From Zavarzinia aquatilis (GTDB lineage: Bacteria > Pseudomonadota > Alphaproteobacteria > Zavarziniales > Zavarziniaceae), in the NCBI RefSeq assembly GCF_003173035.1, contig NZ_QGLE01000002.1, positions 496,001 through 560,000 of the forward strand: DNA of 64,000 nucleotides. Reading direction: 5' to 3'. Shown piece by piece: positions 54,109-61,923 of this stretch. The first letter of the stretch is position 1. Each line of letters starts with the position of its first letter. Both the position numbers and the translations under genes were made by a program. The notes under the pieces are model-generated. The model had not been told where the DNA came from, ran no database searches, and saw only the letters and a list, made by a program, of their open reading frames with translations.

Positions 54109-54336
54109 TCAAGCCGGAAGTCCGCCGAAAGCGGCCCATCGCCGCTGTTCGGGGATGTGCTTTTGCGCGTCCCGCAAAAGCAATGCGCGCAGCCGCTCCC
54201 CATCGCGGATGGCCTTTCGGCCGGCACTGGCAGGCGCATACCGGATTTGACGATGGGGCTCATCGAGAAGCCATTCCGAATTGTCATAAAGCGTTTCACG
54301 GAACAGATCGGCTGCATCATTGAAATCGAAACTACC
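54109..54336 (-). pseudogene. Open stretch in unit A resembling a degenerate coding fragment
   Basis: A 75-codon frame without ATG, opening right after a stop and ending at 54109, with a protein-like composition (DAADLFRETLYDNSEWLLDE, then GRKAIRDGERLRALLLRDAQ). Unit B keeps the NSEWLLD part but has lost the middle. It may be the remains of a displaced toxin tip or another gene. The family is not recognised. Confidence 0.35.
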
Positions 54337-54491
54337 TTAGGAACTCATTCGTGGGCGCAGAGTCCCGATTCCCCCCATATCACCGACGAAATCGGAATTT
54401 TAGACCACTTTTGGTTGTTTCGCGGTTAATCGAATGGGACATGCAGCGTTATGGACCCAGACAAGGGCGGGTTCCCGACAGGCCCCTATTG

Positions 54492-55142
54492 TCAGATCTC
54501 AGGGATGATCCGGCATCGAAACAGGCCGAGATATCGTGTCAATTTGGCATCGCGGAGCGCGGTCACCAGCCGATCGCTCAGGAAAAAGGCCATGGTGAAC
54601 CGTGGCTCCTCGATCCAGAGAGCGACGCCTTCGAGCGCGCGTGCACTCAAGGCGAGATCATCGTTCCGCGGATCCCCGGTGAGCGCCCAAATGTCCTGAT
54701 TGGGATAAACCTTGTAGGCCCGCGGGGAGGCGTCAGGCAGGAAGCTCGCCTTCCGTTCTCCGAAGTTGAGGCAGTAATACTCGCCTTCCACCGGTGTCTT
54801 GCGGTCGTGTTGATAGACCCTGGTGGGATAGAGCGAGGTTCGCCCCAGATCGAACTGGCGAAGAACATCCGCCATCGCCGCCGACACCACCCAGTAACCA
54901 AGTGCATCGCAGAAATCGGGAAGTTTATTTATTTTCTTGAGCGAGTACTTGCCATAGAGTTCCGCCGGAAACCGTTCTGCCGGCAGGGCTTCACCGCGTT
55001 GATTGCGGGTCATCGTGTCGGCCAGCCAGCGCAGGTCATTCCAGCGCGGGTCGCTCAAGTTTCCCTCGGGTGTCACATACCGGACGAGCATCGTATTCAT
55101 GAACGCGCGGCTGACCCAGGCGCAAGGTTCGGTCTTCTTCAT
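54492..55142 (-). CDS. Immunity-like protein, copy B (Imm11/DUF1629-like)
   Basis: 216 residues from ATG 55142 with the same AGAAGGAG site as copy A. The first 130 residues are almost identical to copy A; changes concentrate at 131-190 (WALTGDPRNDDLALSARALEG against WALSLAPKNDDIALSANALEG) and at the very end (RCRIIPEI against RCRIEGQ). Both copies are intact, so selection seems to have kept both, perhaps against toxin variants. First gene of the leftward toxin operon. Confidence 0.75.
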   Translation of the reverse strand: MKKTEPCAWVSRAFMNTMLVRYVTPEGNLSDPRWNDLRWLADTMTRNQRGEALPAERFPAELYGKYSLKKINKLPDFCDALGYWVVSAAMADVLRQFDLGRTSLYPTRVYQHDRKTPVEGEYYCLNFGERKASFLPDASPRAYKVYPNQDIWALTGDPRNDDLALSARALEGVALWIEEPRFTMAFFLSDRLVTALRDAKLTRYLGLFRCRIIPEI

Positions 55143-55562
55143 CGGGGGGCTCCTTCTCCTGCACGACCAGGGCCGGAATCGGCGACCTATTGCTTGCCTT
55201 CAGGTTCCGACAGGGGCCAGCCGCGGCGGGCGGGCCCGCACCGAAGCCGCCGGGCGCAGCCGAAGTCCATATAGATGCATTGGGTCGTTTCGCGGGCCGA
55301 AATCTCGGACCGGAAGTCGCCGGTGGGGAGCCATCGAGAAGCCATTCGGAATTGTCATCAAGCGCCTGGCAGGCACCATTCGCTGGCATCGTTTGAGTTT
55401 AAACTACCTTAAGAACGCATTCCTGGGGCACGCCCCCCACTTCCCCCACATCGTCGACGAAATCGGAATTTTAGACCGCTTTTGGTTGTTTCGCGGTTAA
55501 TCGAATGGGACGTACATCGTTATGGCCCCAGACAAGGGCGGGTTCCCGACAGGCCCCCATTG

Positions 55563-55647
55563 TCAGATCTCAGGGATGATCCGGCATCGAAACAGGCCGA
55601 GATATCGTGTCAATTTGGCATCGCGAAGCGCGGTCACCAGCCGATCG
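55563..55647 (-). pseudogene. Truncated third immunity-like copy
   Basis: Only the last 28 or so codons remain (about DRLVTALRDAKLTRYLGLFR), in the same order and with the same downstream flank as copy B. The upstream part is replaced by an IS3 transposase fragment from about 55648. No start is present. Confidence 0.75.
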
Positions 55648-55756
55648 GCAACATCCCGCCAGCCGAGGCCGAACAACGCAGGCGGGACGAGCAAGAGCAG
55701 GCGGCCTTCGCCGCCTGACTCAAAACACCAAGCTCCCGACAAACCCGGCGCGGTTC
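55644..55756 (+). mobile_element. IS3-family transposase C-terminal end and right inverted repeat (remnant)
   Basis: The rightward frame reads GNIPPAEAEQRRRDEQEQAA, ending at the stop 55716-55718; the GNIPPAEAE ending is typical of IS3-family OrfB. The following bases up to about 55756 (AAACCCGGCGCGGTTC) look like the right terminal repeat of such elements. The rest of the element is missing. No gene was recognised from 55757 to 55937. Confidence 0.7.
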
Positions 55757-55937
55757 GGCAGCGATCTCCGTGCGGATTACCTCTGCATCATGCCCCTTGT
55801 CGGCGGGCAGCGCTCGATACCGTCGGCCAGCATTCGGGACAGCAGGCCCGTGGCATCTGGCGCGCGACCTGAAGGTCAAGCCACCGCGCGACAGGCCCGA
55901 GCCCCTCGTGCTCCAGACTCCCTTTATTTTTTGAAGC

Positions 55938-56234
55938 TCAGGCCCCGACGATGCCGTCGAGGATCTCGAGATCGGGGCGCCCGGCCAGAACACTCCCCAG
56001 GGCGGGGCCAGCGGCCTTGAAATGATCACTTGCCCCATGGGCCTTGAACGCGGCCTCGTCGCTGTAGATTTCCAGCACCTTATAGGTATTGGGTTCCGCG
56101 CGGCTGCGCGTCAGCTGGTAGGTGAGGTTTCCCGGTTCATTGGCGCGAACCTTGGCGGCGAGATCGAGGAAGACGCGTTCGAACTCCGCTGTCTTCCCGT
56201 CCTGGATACGCATGGTCGCAATCAATCCAAGCAT
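55938..56234 (-). CDS. Antibiotic biosynthesis monooxygenase-domain protein (quinol monooxygenase-like)
   Basis: 98 residues from ATG 56234, preceded by GGGGAGAAGCAG. The product (LGLIATMRIQDGKTAEFERV, NEPGNLTYQLTRSRAEPNTY, YSDEAAFKAHGASDHF) is a single ABM ferredoxin-like domain as in YgiN-type proteins, which form dimers and act on quinols or small aromatic compounds without cofactors. It is 113 bases downstream of the acyl-CoA dehydrogenase pair and may be part of that operon or separate. Confidence 0.85.
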   Translation of the reverse strand: MLGLIATMRIQDGKTAEFERVFLDLAAKVRANEPGNLTYQLTRSRAEPNTYKVLEIYSDEAAFKAHGASDHFKAAGPALGSVLAGRPDLEILDGIVGA

Positions 56235-56347
56235 CTGCTTCTCCCCTGTCTGATTTCCCGCTTCCCGATCCGGGAAGGGTTCCGTTGGCCTCACGTCGGC
56301 ATGACCATATAGGTTATCCGCCCGCAACATGCGGCGCGCCACCATTC

Positions 56348-57472
56348 CTATGCCTTCTGCCGCCATCCCCCGCCGACGGCGCGAGCATGATAGTCGGCAT
56401 CGCCGAACATCGCGTCGATGACGAGCAGCCGCTTCAGAAGATGTCCGATCGACAGTTCATCGGTCATTCCGATGCCGCCATGGATCTGCACCGCGGCCTC
56501 ACCGATGGCGACGCCTGAGCGCCCGACCAGGCCCTTCAGCACCGATAGGGCTTCCGGCCCCGCCCGTCCGGCCTCCGCCAGGGCAGCGGTATAGAACAGG
56601 CAGGCCTGTGCCTGGACATAGGCCATCTTCATGTCGGCCAGACGATGGGCGGTAACCTGAAAGGCGCCGATCGGCCGACCGAATTGTTTCCGGGTCGCGG
56701 CATAGGCGGTTGTTGCGTGCATCAAGGCCCCCATCGCCCCCACGGCCTCGGCGGCGAGCGCGATCATGCCGTCGCCGATGACGGCAGCGATCGCCTCGCC
56801 GCCATCACAAGCCAACACCGCGGACTCCGGCACCTCGACATTGTCGAAACGAACATGGGCGGCACCCCGTCCGTCGATCAGCCGCAGGGGCGTCGCGGCG
56901 ACCCCGGCCGCGCGGGCACCGATGGCAAGGAGCACGAACCTGTCCGTCGCACCGCTCGACCGGGCTGAAACGATCAGCACATCCGCATCGGCGCCCCCAA
57001 GCACCAGGCGCTTTTCCCCGCTCAGGCGGAAGCCGCGGCCAACGGCTTCGGCGCGGGTCCGTATCGCCGACGCATCGGGACAGCCCTTGCCCTCGTCATG
57101 GGCAAAGGCGGCCAGCGCCTGACCCGCCAGAATGCGGCCAAGCCAGCCGGCGGCATCGCCATTCGCCCCCGCCCGGGCCAAGGCCCGGCCCGCCATCACG
57201 ATGGACGAAAGATAAGGTTCGACGACCAGATGCGCGCCGAACAGTTCGGAAAGCGCGACGATATCCACGATGGACCCGCCGAGGCCTCCGCCCTCCTCGC
57301 CGATCGGCAAGGCCAGGATTCCCTGATCGCGAAAATGAGTCCAGGTTTCTCCTGAATGCGCCCCACCAGCCGAAAGCGCCGCCTGTCGCTGGCTGAAGGC
57401 ATAGTGATGGGACAGGTACCGATTGATGCCGTCCCGCATCATCGCCTGCTCCGCCGTGAAATCGAAGTTCAT
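56348..57472 (-). CDS. Acyl-CoA dehydrogenase, partner subunit of a heteromeric pair
   Basis: 374 residues with a short N-terminal region (FDFTAEQAMMRDGINRYLS) and IHGGIGMTDELSIGHLLKRL, ending FGDADYHARAV. The usual YEGT C-terminal motif is missing and the TEP flavin loop is replaced by FAHDEGKG, so it is probably not active alone. With the gene at 57487 it resembles the alpha2-beta2 acyl-CoA dehydrogenases used for steroid and bile acid side chains (FadE26/27, FadE28/29 types). 14-base gap between the two. Confidence 0.87.
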   Translation of the reverse strand: MNFDFTAEQAMMRDGINRYLSHHYAFSQRQAALSAGGAHSGETWTHFRDQGILALPIGEEGGGLGGSIVDIVALSELFGAHLVVEPYLSSIVMAGRALARAGANGDAAGWLGRILAGQALAAFAHDEGKGCPDASAIRTRAEAVGRGFRLSGEKRLVLGGADADVLIVSARSSGATDRFVLLAIGARAAGVAATPLRLIDGRGAAHVRFDNVEVPESAVLACDGGEAIAAVIGDGMIALAAEAVGAMGALMHATTAYAATRKQFGRPIGAFQVTAHRLADMKMAYVQAQACLFYTAALAEAGRAGPEALSVLKGLVGRSGVAIGEAAVQIHGGIGMTDELSIGHLLKRLLVIDAMFGDADYHARAVGGGWRQKA

Positions 57473-57486
57473 GCCCGCCCCCTCCG

Positions 57487-58692
57487 TCAGGACCGCGTGA
57501 GACTGCGGGCGATCAGGTCGCGCTGGACCTCGTTTGTCCCGGCATAGATCGACGTTGCCCGGCTGTTCAGGTAATAGGGCATGGCGATCAGCTCGAAATC
57601 CGATGTCAGGGACTCGGGCCCGGATCCGATGTCGAAAGCCGCCAATTGCATGGCCAGCGCGTCGATCCCCGCCGTCCGCCTCATCAGCACCGAGATGCGC
57701 TGGGTCAACTCGGCGCTGACCGTCTTGTTGATCGACGGAAAGGCCGGGTCATCGCCGAGCGCATGACCGCTGAACGCCAGCAGCTCGAAATGCTGGAAGG
57801 CCGTGACGTCGATTTCGAGTGCCCCCAGATCGCGCTGAAACACCGGGTCGTCCACCAGCAGCCCCCCGGTGGGCCCCGGCGTCGTCGCCGCCGCATCCCG
57901 GATCATGCGCAGATAGCGACGCAGTGACGGACTGACCGCACCGCCGCCCCGCTCGTATTTCAGCAAGTGCTTCGCCACCGACCAGCCGTCGTTTTCCGCC
58001 CCGACACGCGCGGATTGCGGCACGCGGACATTGTCGAAGAAGACCTCGCATTGCTCCGGCACGCCGTCGAGGCCGACGATCGGTCTCACGGTCATGCCCG
58101 GGAAATCCATCCGATCGAGCAGGAGAAACGTGATCCCGTCCTGTTTCCTGTCCGAGCGAAGCGTGCGAACCAGCATGAACATGCGGTTGGCCTTGTGGGC
58201 CAGCGTCGTCCAGATCTTGCTGCCATTGATGATGTAGTCGTCGCCTTCGGCGACGGCGGCACATGAAAGCGCCGCCAGATCCGAACCGGCGTTCGGCTCC
58301 GAGTATCCTTGAGCCCAGTAGTCCTCACCGGAAAGAATGCCCGGCAGGTACTTCATCTTCTGTGCCTCGGTCCCGAGGTCGATGATCAGAGGGCCGACCA
58401 TGCGCAGGGCATTCGGGAGCAAAGGCGGCAGATCGCGTTTCCCGTATTCCTCGGCAAAGACGTATTTCTGTTCTACGGTCCAGCCCGTTCCCCCGTGCTC
58501 AACCGGCCAGTCCGGCGCGGCCCAGCCACGCCGGAACAGCATCCCCTGCCATTCCATGACCGCCTCGAAGGGCGCGAAAATGCTGGTGGTCTTGCGCCCT
58601 GCCTCGAGGATGGCGGGCGTGGGCGCCGTATCGAGGAACGACGCCACTTCGAGGCGAAACGCCTCCAGTTCCGGAGCCGGGTCGATGTTCAT
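57487..58692 (-). CDS. Acyl-CoA dehydrogenase, second subunit of the pair
   Basis: 401 residues. PDWPVEHGGTGWTVEQKYVF, GYSEPNAGSDLAALSC, GSKIWTTLAHKANRMFML and the ending SIYAGTNEVQRDLIARSL are those of the larger partner in heteromeric acyl-CoA dehydrogenases. YAGT stands where YEGT is expected, and KYERGGGAV may supply the Arg/Glu of the alternative active site. Together with the 374-residue partner it likely acts on a bulky or branched acyl-CoA. Confidence 0.88.
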   Translation of the reverse strand: MNIDPAPELEAFRLEVASFLDTAPTPAILEAGRKTTSIFAPFEAVMEWQGMLFRRGWAAPDWPVEHGGTGWTVEQKYVFAEEYGKRDLPPLLPNALRMVGPLIIDLGTEAQKMKYLPGILSGEDYWAQGYSEPNAGSDLAALSCAAVAEGDDYIINGSKIWTTLAHKANRMFMLVRTLRSDRKQDGITFLLLDRMDFPGMTVRPIVGLDGVPEQCEVFFDNVRVPQSARVGAENDGWSVAKHLLKYERGGGAVSPSLRRYLRMIRDAAATTPGPTGGLLVDDPVFQRDLGALEIDVTAFQHFELLAFSGHALGDDPAFPSINKTVSAELTQRISVLMRRTAGIDALAMQLAAFDIGSGPESLTSDFELIAMPYYLNSRATSIYAGTNEVQRDLIARSLTRS

Positions 58693-58701
58693 CCCCGCCC
58701 C

Positions 58702-59445
58702 CTATCGGCCCTTGGCCGCGAAGGCCGCGATCCTCTCGGCCATATCCGGCCCCACGCCTTCCCACTCCATCACTTCCCATTGCAGACCCGCATCGAGCGG
58801 CCGGCCATCCGTCGCATCGAGAAGCCGCTTGTTGGCGGCATGGGAGAAGGGCGAATTGGCAATGATGCGCTGGACAAGAGCCGCAATCGCTTCATCGAAA
58901 CCAGCGATCGGAACGACCAGTTCGGCAAGGCCAATGCGGGCGGCTTCCGCCGCGTCGATCATGTCGGCCGTGAACATCAGGCGTTTCGCCGTGGCGACCC
59001 CGACCCGGCGGGGCAACCGCTGGCTCATACCCCAGATGGGCGTCAACGCCCATTTCGCATGGGTATCGCCGAAGCGGGCGTTGTCGGCCGCCACGATGAA
59101 ATCAGCCGCCAGCGCGACCTCGAGCGCCCCGGTGTAGCAATGGCCATGCACCGCCGCGATCACCGGCTTCGGCAGCTTTTCGAGGAGCCTCAGGGTCTCG
59201 CTGTGCCAACCGCGCGAAGGAACATCCTCGCCATCGGCAATATCGGCAAGATCGTGACCGGCGGAGAAACATTTGCCGGCGCCCCGGAGCACGACGCAGC
59301 GTATGGCGTCATCGCTGGCCAGGGCTTCGACATGACCACGCAACTGTCGAAAGAGATCGACCGTCAGAGCGTTCAGTTTCTCCGGGCGGTTCAGCCAGAG
59401 CACGCTCCACCCGTCGCGATCCTCGCGCCGCACCAACTCTTGCAT
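58702..59445 (-). CDS. Enoyl-CoA hydratase/isomerase family protein
   Basis: 247 residues from ATG 59445, downstream of GGGGGGAG. Oxyanion-hole motifs KCFSAGHDLADI and HGHCYTGALEVALAADFIVA are clear. The usual second Glu region reads TPIWGMSQRLPRRVG, so it may isomerise or hydrolyse rather than hydrate. First gene of the leftward operon with the dehydrogenase pair, nine bases before it. Confidence 0.88.
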   Translation of the reverse strand: MQELVRREDRDGWSVLWLNRPEKLNALTVDLFRQLRGHVEALASDDAIRCVVLRGAGKCFSAGHDLADIADGEDVPSRGWHSETLRLLEKLPKPVIAAVHGHCYTGALEVALAADFIVAADNARFGDTHAKWALTPIWGMSQRLPRRVGVATAKRLMFTADMIDAAEAARIGLAELVVPIAGFDEAIAALVQRIIANSPFSHAANKRLLDATDGRPLDAGLQWEVMEWEGVGPDMAERIAAFAAKGR

Positions 59446-59539
59446 CTCAAACTCCCCCCGGCGCGGCGACACGCGCCGGCACCCGATATTTGGCGGCTTC
59501 CCCGCTCTTTTTACTCGACGGAATCATCGTCGCCCAATT

Positions 59540-59555
59540 CCATACCCCATGGTAT
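59540..59555. promoter_or_regulatory. Operator candidate shared with the TetR gene
   Basis: CCATAC-CCCA-TGGTAT, which contains the perfect dyad ATACC-CCAT-GGTAT. The same CCATAC-N4-TGGTAT pattern occurs at 61221-61236 beside the TetR gene. It lies about 95 bases upstream of the crotonase start, in an otherwise AT-richer intergenic stretch. The rest of 59446-59725 shows nothing else I can name. Confidence 0.55.
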
Positions 59556-59725
59556 TAATATGATCAATACGATGGAATTCCTTTCTTTCCGAATTCCGGG
59601 CGGCGTGACCGCAGCCCGTTCGGCCTGATAGGAGCGCATCTCCGGCGCCCTGCCCAACAGGGACAGGGTCAAGCGAGCGGGGCCCCGCCCGATCCGCACA
59701 CCGCGAAACACGAGAGGGTAATGCT

Positions 59726-60298
59726 GTGAGTTCATTCGCGTCTCATGCACCGACACTGATCCAACCCGGAAACAGCCTGCTTCGCAGAGGCATCGCCGCC
59801 GTCATCGGCTCCCTCGCTCTTTGGCTTTCGGCCAAGATTCAGGTGCCGTTCTTTCCGGTGCCCATGACGATGCAGACATTGGTCGTGCTCGGCCTTGCCA
59901 TGGCCGCCGGTCGTCGACTGGCGCTCTCGACCTTTGGCCTCTATCTGGTCGAGGGCGCGCTGGGCCTGCCCGTTTTCGCCGACGGGGCGGGGCTCGCCTA
60001 CATGGCCGGCCCGACCGGGGGATATCTGTTCGGCATGTTCGTGGCATCCGGCATTCTCGGTCACCTCGGCGAGAAGCGGTGGGACCGGTCGCCGCTGGGC
60101 ACGGTGATGGCGATGGCGATCGGCACGATCGCGATCTACGCCTTCGGCCTTGCCCGGCTGGGCACATTCGTCGGCTACGATCAGGCGCTGATCGAGGCCG
60201 GCCTCCTGCCTTTCGTTCCCGGGGATATCTTCAAGATCGCACTGGCAGCCCTGTTGCTGCCCGGGGCGTGGCGTCTCTTCACGACGCTGCGGGGCTGA
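59726..60298 (+). CDS. bioY: BioY biotin transporter S component
   Basis: 190 residues beginning with GTG 59726, seven bases after GAGAGGG. About six hydrophobic helices; KIQVPFFPVPMTMQTLVVLGLA and LVEGALGLPVFADGAG with MAGPTGGYLFGM are the BioY signature motifs. BioY binds biotin with high affinity, alone or with energy-coupling BioMN. No biotin synthesis genes are in the window, so this organism may take up biotin for its carboxylases. It diverges from the crotonase operon. Confidence 0.93.
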   Translation: MSSFASHAPTLIQPGNSLLRRGIAAVIGSLALWLSAKIQVPFFPVPMTMQTLVVLGLAMAAGRRLALSTFGLYLVEGALGLPVFADGAGLAYMAGPTGGYLFGMFVASGILGHLGEKRWDRSPLGTVMAMAIGTIAIYAFGLARLGTFVGYDQALIEAGLLPFVPGDIFKIALAALLLPGAWRLFTTLRG

Positions 60299-60304
60299 TT
60301 TCGC

Positions 60305-60336
60305 CGGACCGGCCCCACCTGCGCGGGGCCGGTCCG
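60305..60336. terminator. Convergent hairpin after bioY
   Basis: CGGACCGGCCCC (60305-60316) and GGGGCCGGTCCG (60325-60336) form a perfect 12-bp stem around an 8-base loop, seven bases after the bioY stop and before the convergent SDR (ends 60350). No T-run is seen, so the strength is uncertain. Confidence 0.6.
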
Positions 60337-60349
60337 AAGCCTGGGCTCG

Positions 60350-61174
60350 TCAGAGACCGCCCGCGCACTCCAGCACCTGCCCGGTTATATAATTGCTCTC
60401 CGGCAGGCAGAGCAGATAGACGGCCCCGGCCGCTTCGTCCGGCGTCCCCAGCCGTCCCAGCGCCGTCCGTGCGAGAAAACCGGCTTCCTCTTCCTCCATG
60501 AGGCCGACCTTCAGGGGCCGGCCTGCGACGCTGATGGTTTTCGGGCCGGCATCGACGCGCTGGGTCAGGCGCGTCTCGATCAGGCCGAAAGCCACGCAAT
60601 TGACCGTGACGTTGAAGCGTCCCCAGGCCTGGGCCAGGCTCTTGGTCAATCCGACAAGAGCCGATTTTCCAGCGGCATAGGCCACCATGGTCGCGGCGCC
60701 ATGGGTTCCGGCCACCGATGTCACGTTGACGACCTTGCGCGCGCGGACCCCGCCAAGACGGGCCATGTCGGCCTTGGCCGCCTTGCGGAAATAGTCCCCC
60801 GTGACGCGCAAAAGCCGAAACGGCGCGCCGGCGTGGATGTCGAGCATGGTTCGCCACTGCTCGTCCGTCGTGTTCTGGATCATCGAATTCCAGATGTAAC
60901 CCGCATTGTTCACGACGATGTCGACCTCGCCGAACCCGTCGAGCGCGGCCGAGAGGATGCGATCCGGAAATTCCGCCTCGGTCACGTCACCCGCCACGGC
61001 CAGCCCCTGTCCGCCGGCATCGCGGATTTCCGCCAGCGTCTCCGCAAGCGGGGCTTCGTCGAGGTCATTCAGGACCACGCGGGCCCCGTCCGCCGCGACC
61101 TTGAGCGCCATGGCGCGCCCGATCCCCCTGCCGGCCCCTGTGATGATCGCGACTTTTCCATCGAGCTTGCCCAA
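60350..61174 (-). CDS. Short-chain dehydrogenase/reductase
   Basis: 274 residues from TTG 61174, chosen because AGGGAGG lies five bases upstream and the SDR core starts just after (KLDGKVAIITGAGRGIGRA); in-frame ATGs further upstream would extend into the operator. NDLDEAPLAETLAEI, NNAGYIWNSM and catalytic Ser plus YAAGK are present. It resembles 3-oxoacyl reductases of the MFE-2/FabG class and probably oxidises a hydroxyacyl-CoA. It diverges from the TetR gene. Confidence 0.87.
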   Translation of the reverse strand: MGKLDGKVAIITGAGRGIGRAMALKVAADGARVVLNDLDEAPLAETLAEIRDAGGQGLAVAGDVTEAEFPDRILSAALDGFGEVDIVVNNAGYIWNSMIQNTTDEQWRTMLDIHAGAPFRLLRVTGDYFRKAAKADMARLGGVRARKVVNVTSVAGTHGAATMVAYAAGKSALVGLTKSLAQAWGRFNVTVNCVAFGLIETRLTQRVDAGPKTISVAGRPLKVGLMEEEEAGFLARTALGRLGTPDEAAGAVYLLCLPESNYITGQVLECAGGL

Positions 61175-61220
61175 GTGTGCCTCCCTTTGCCTTGGCCGTT
61201 CCCTAAATTTCAGTATTGGT

Positions 61221-61236
61221 CCATACTCACTGGTAT
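61221..61236. promoter_or_regulatory. Operator candidate between TetR and SDR genes
   Basis: CCATAC-TCAC-TGGTAT matches 59540-59555 in twelve arm positions. It lies in the 76-base divergent region between the SDR (start 61174) and the TetR gene (start 61251), a typical place for an autoregulatory site. Confidence 0.6.
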
Positions 61237-61250
61237 CGTTGACGTCGAAC

Positions 61251-61907
61251 ATGCCCTTCGAGAATAGTGCCTGGATGAAGCCCGAGACCGCATCGACCAA
61301 GCCTGCACGCCGAGACCTCAAGTTCGAGATCGGCCAGATGAAGCGCGAGAGCATCCTCGCCGCCGCCGCGGAACTCTTTGCCTCGCGGGGTTATCACAAT
61401 GTCTCGATGGGCGAGGTCGCGGAGGCCCTGGGGGTCACCAAACCCTTCGTCTACGCCAAGTTCCGCGACAAGAACGATCTGCTTTTCGCCATCTGCCGGC
61501 GCGGTGCCGACCTGACCGTGTCCGCCATCGAAGCCAGCAAACTGGAGCATGGCCCCCCGCTGGGACGCTTCACGTCCTTCTGCCGCGCGCTGAGCGACAT
61601 CATCATCGACAATCGCACCTTCATCACGATCTACTCCCGCGAGGAAGTGAATCTGACCAAGGAACAGCGAAGCGAAATCGCCCATCTCCGCACCGAAATC
61701 GACCGTCATCTGGCCCATCTGATCTGTGAGGCCGTGAATGCCGGCGATGCCGATGCCCTGGACCCGATGACGACGGCGACAGCGATCGGTGTGATGATCT
61801 CCGCTCTCTGGTACTGGTACCGCGAAAGGGGCGAGGAGCATCGCAGCCATATCGTCGACACGCTGAGCGGTCTGGCGCTGCGCATGATCGGCGCGCGCAG
61901 CGCCTGA
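61251..61907 (+). CDS. TetR-family regulator
   Basis: 218 residues from ATG 61251 (ATG 61275 is an alternative). The helix-turn-helix lies in ASRGYHNVSMGEVAEALGVT followed by KPFVYAKFRDKNDLLFAI. The ligand domain includes TFITIYSREEVNLT, as in TetR proteins that control fatty-acid and steroid degradation (KstR2/FadR-like). It probably represses its own gene, the SDR and, through the matching site at 59540, the crotonase/dehydrogenase operon, responding to an acyl-CoA. Confidence 0.87.
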   Translation: MPFENSAWMKPETASTKPARRDLKFEIGQMKRESILAAAAELFASRGYHNVSMGEVAEALGVTKPFVYAKFRDKNDLLFAICRRGADLTVSAIEASKLEHGPPLGRFTSFCRALSDIIIDNRTFITIYSREEVNLTKEQRSEIAHLRTEIDRHLAHLICEAVNAGDADALDPMTTATAIGVMISALWYWYRERGEEHRSHIVDTLSGLALRMIGARSA

Positions 61908-61923
61908 AGCTCCGCCGCTCGGC

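Larger units (their letters stand above)
53270..55647. repeat. Tandem duplication of an immunity-gene unit, with a third partial copy
   Basis: The same sequence recurs in three copies: CCGGCATCGAAACAGGCCGA begins at 53281, 54511 and 55581 (intervals 1230 and 1070). Each of the first two units holds one immunity-like gene plus about 500 bases upstream, ending in a shared block (GGAATTTTAGACC near 54390 and 55465). The third copy is cut off at about 55647, where an IS3 transposase scar begins. Unit B lacks a roughly 140-base segment found in unit A at 54130-54270. Confidence 0.88.

Noticed and set aside
53910-54320. 137-residue leftward ORF in front of immunity copy A
   Set aside because: The composition is irregular, the matching frame in unit B is broken, and the immunity gene has its own start and ribosome-binding site.
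55757-55937. Gene between the IS3 scar and the ABM-domain gene
   Set aside because: Only short frames without start signals are present; nothing supportable.
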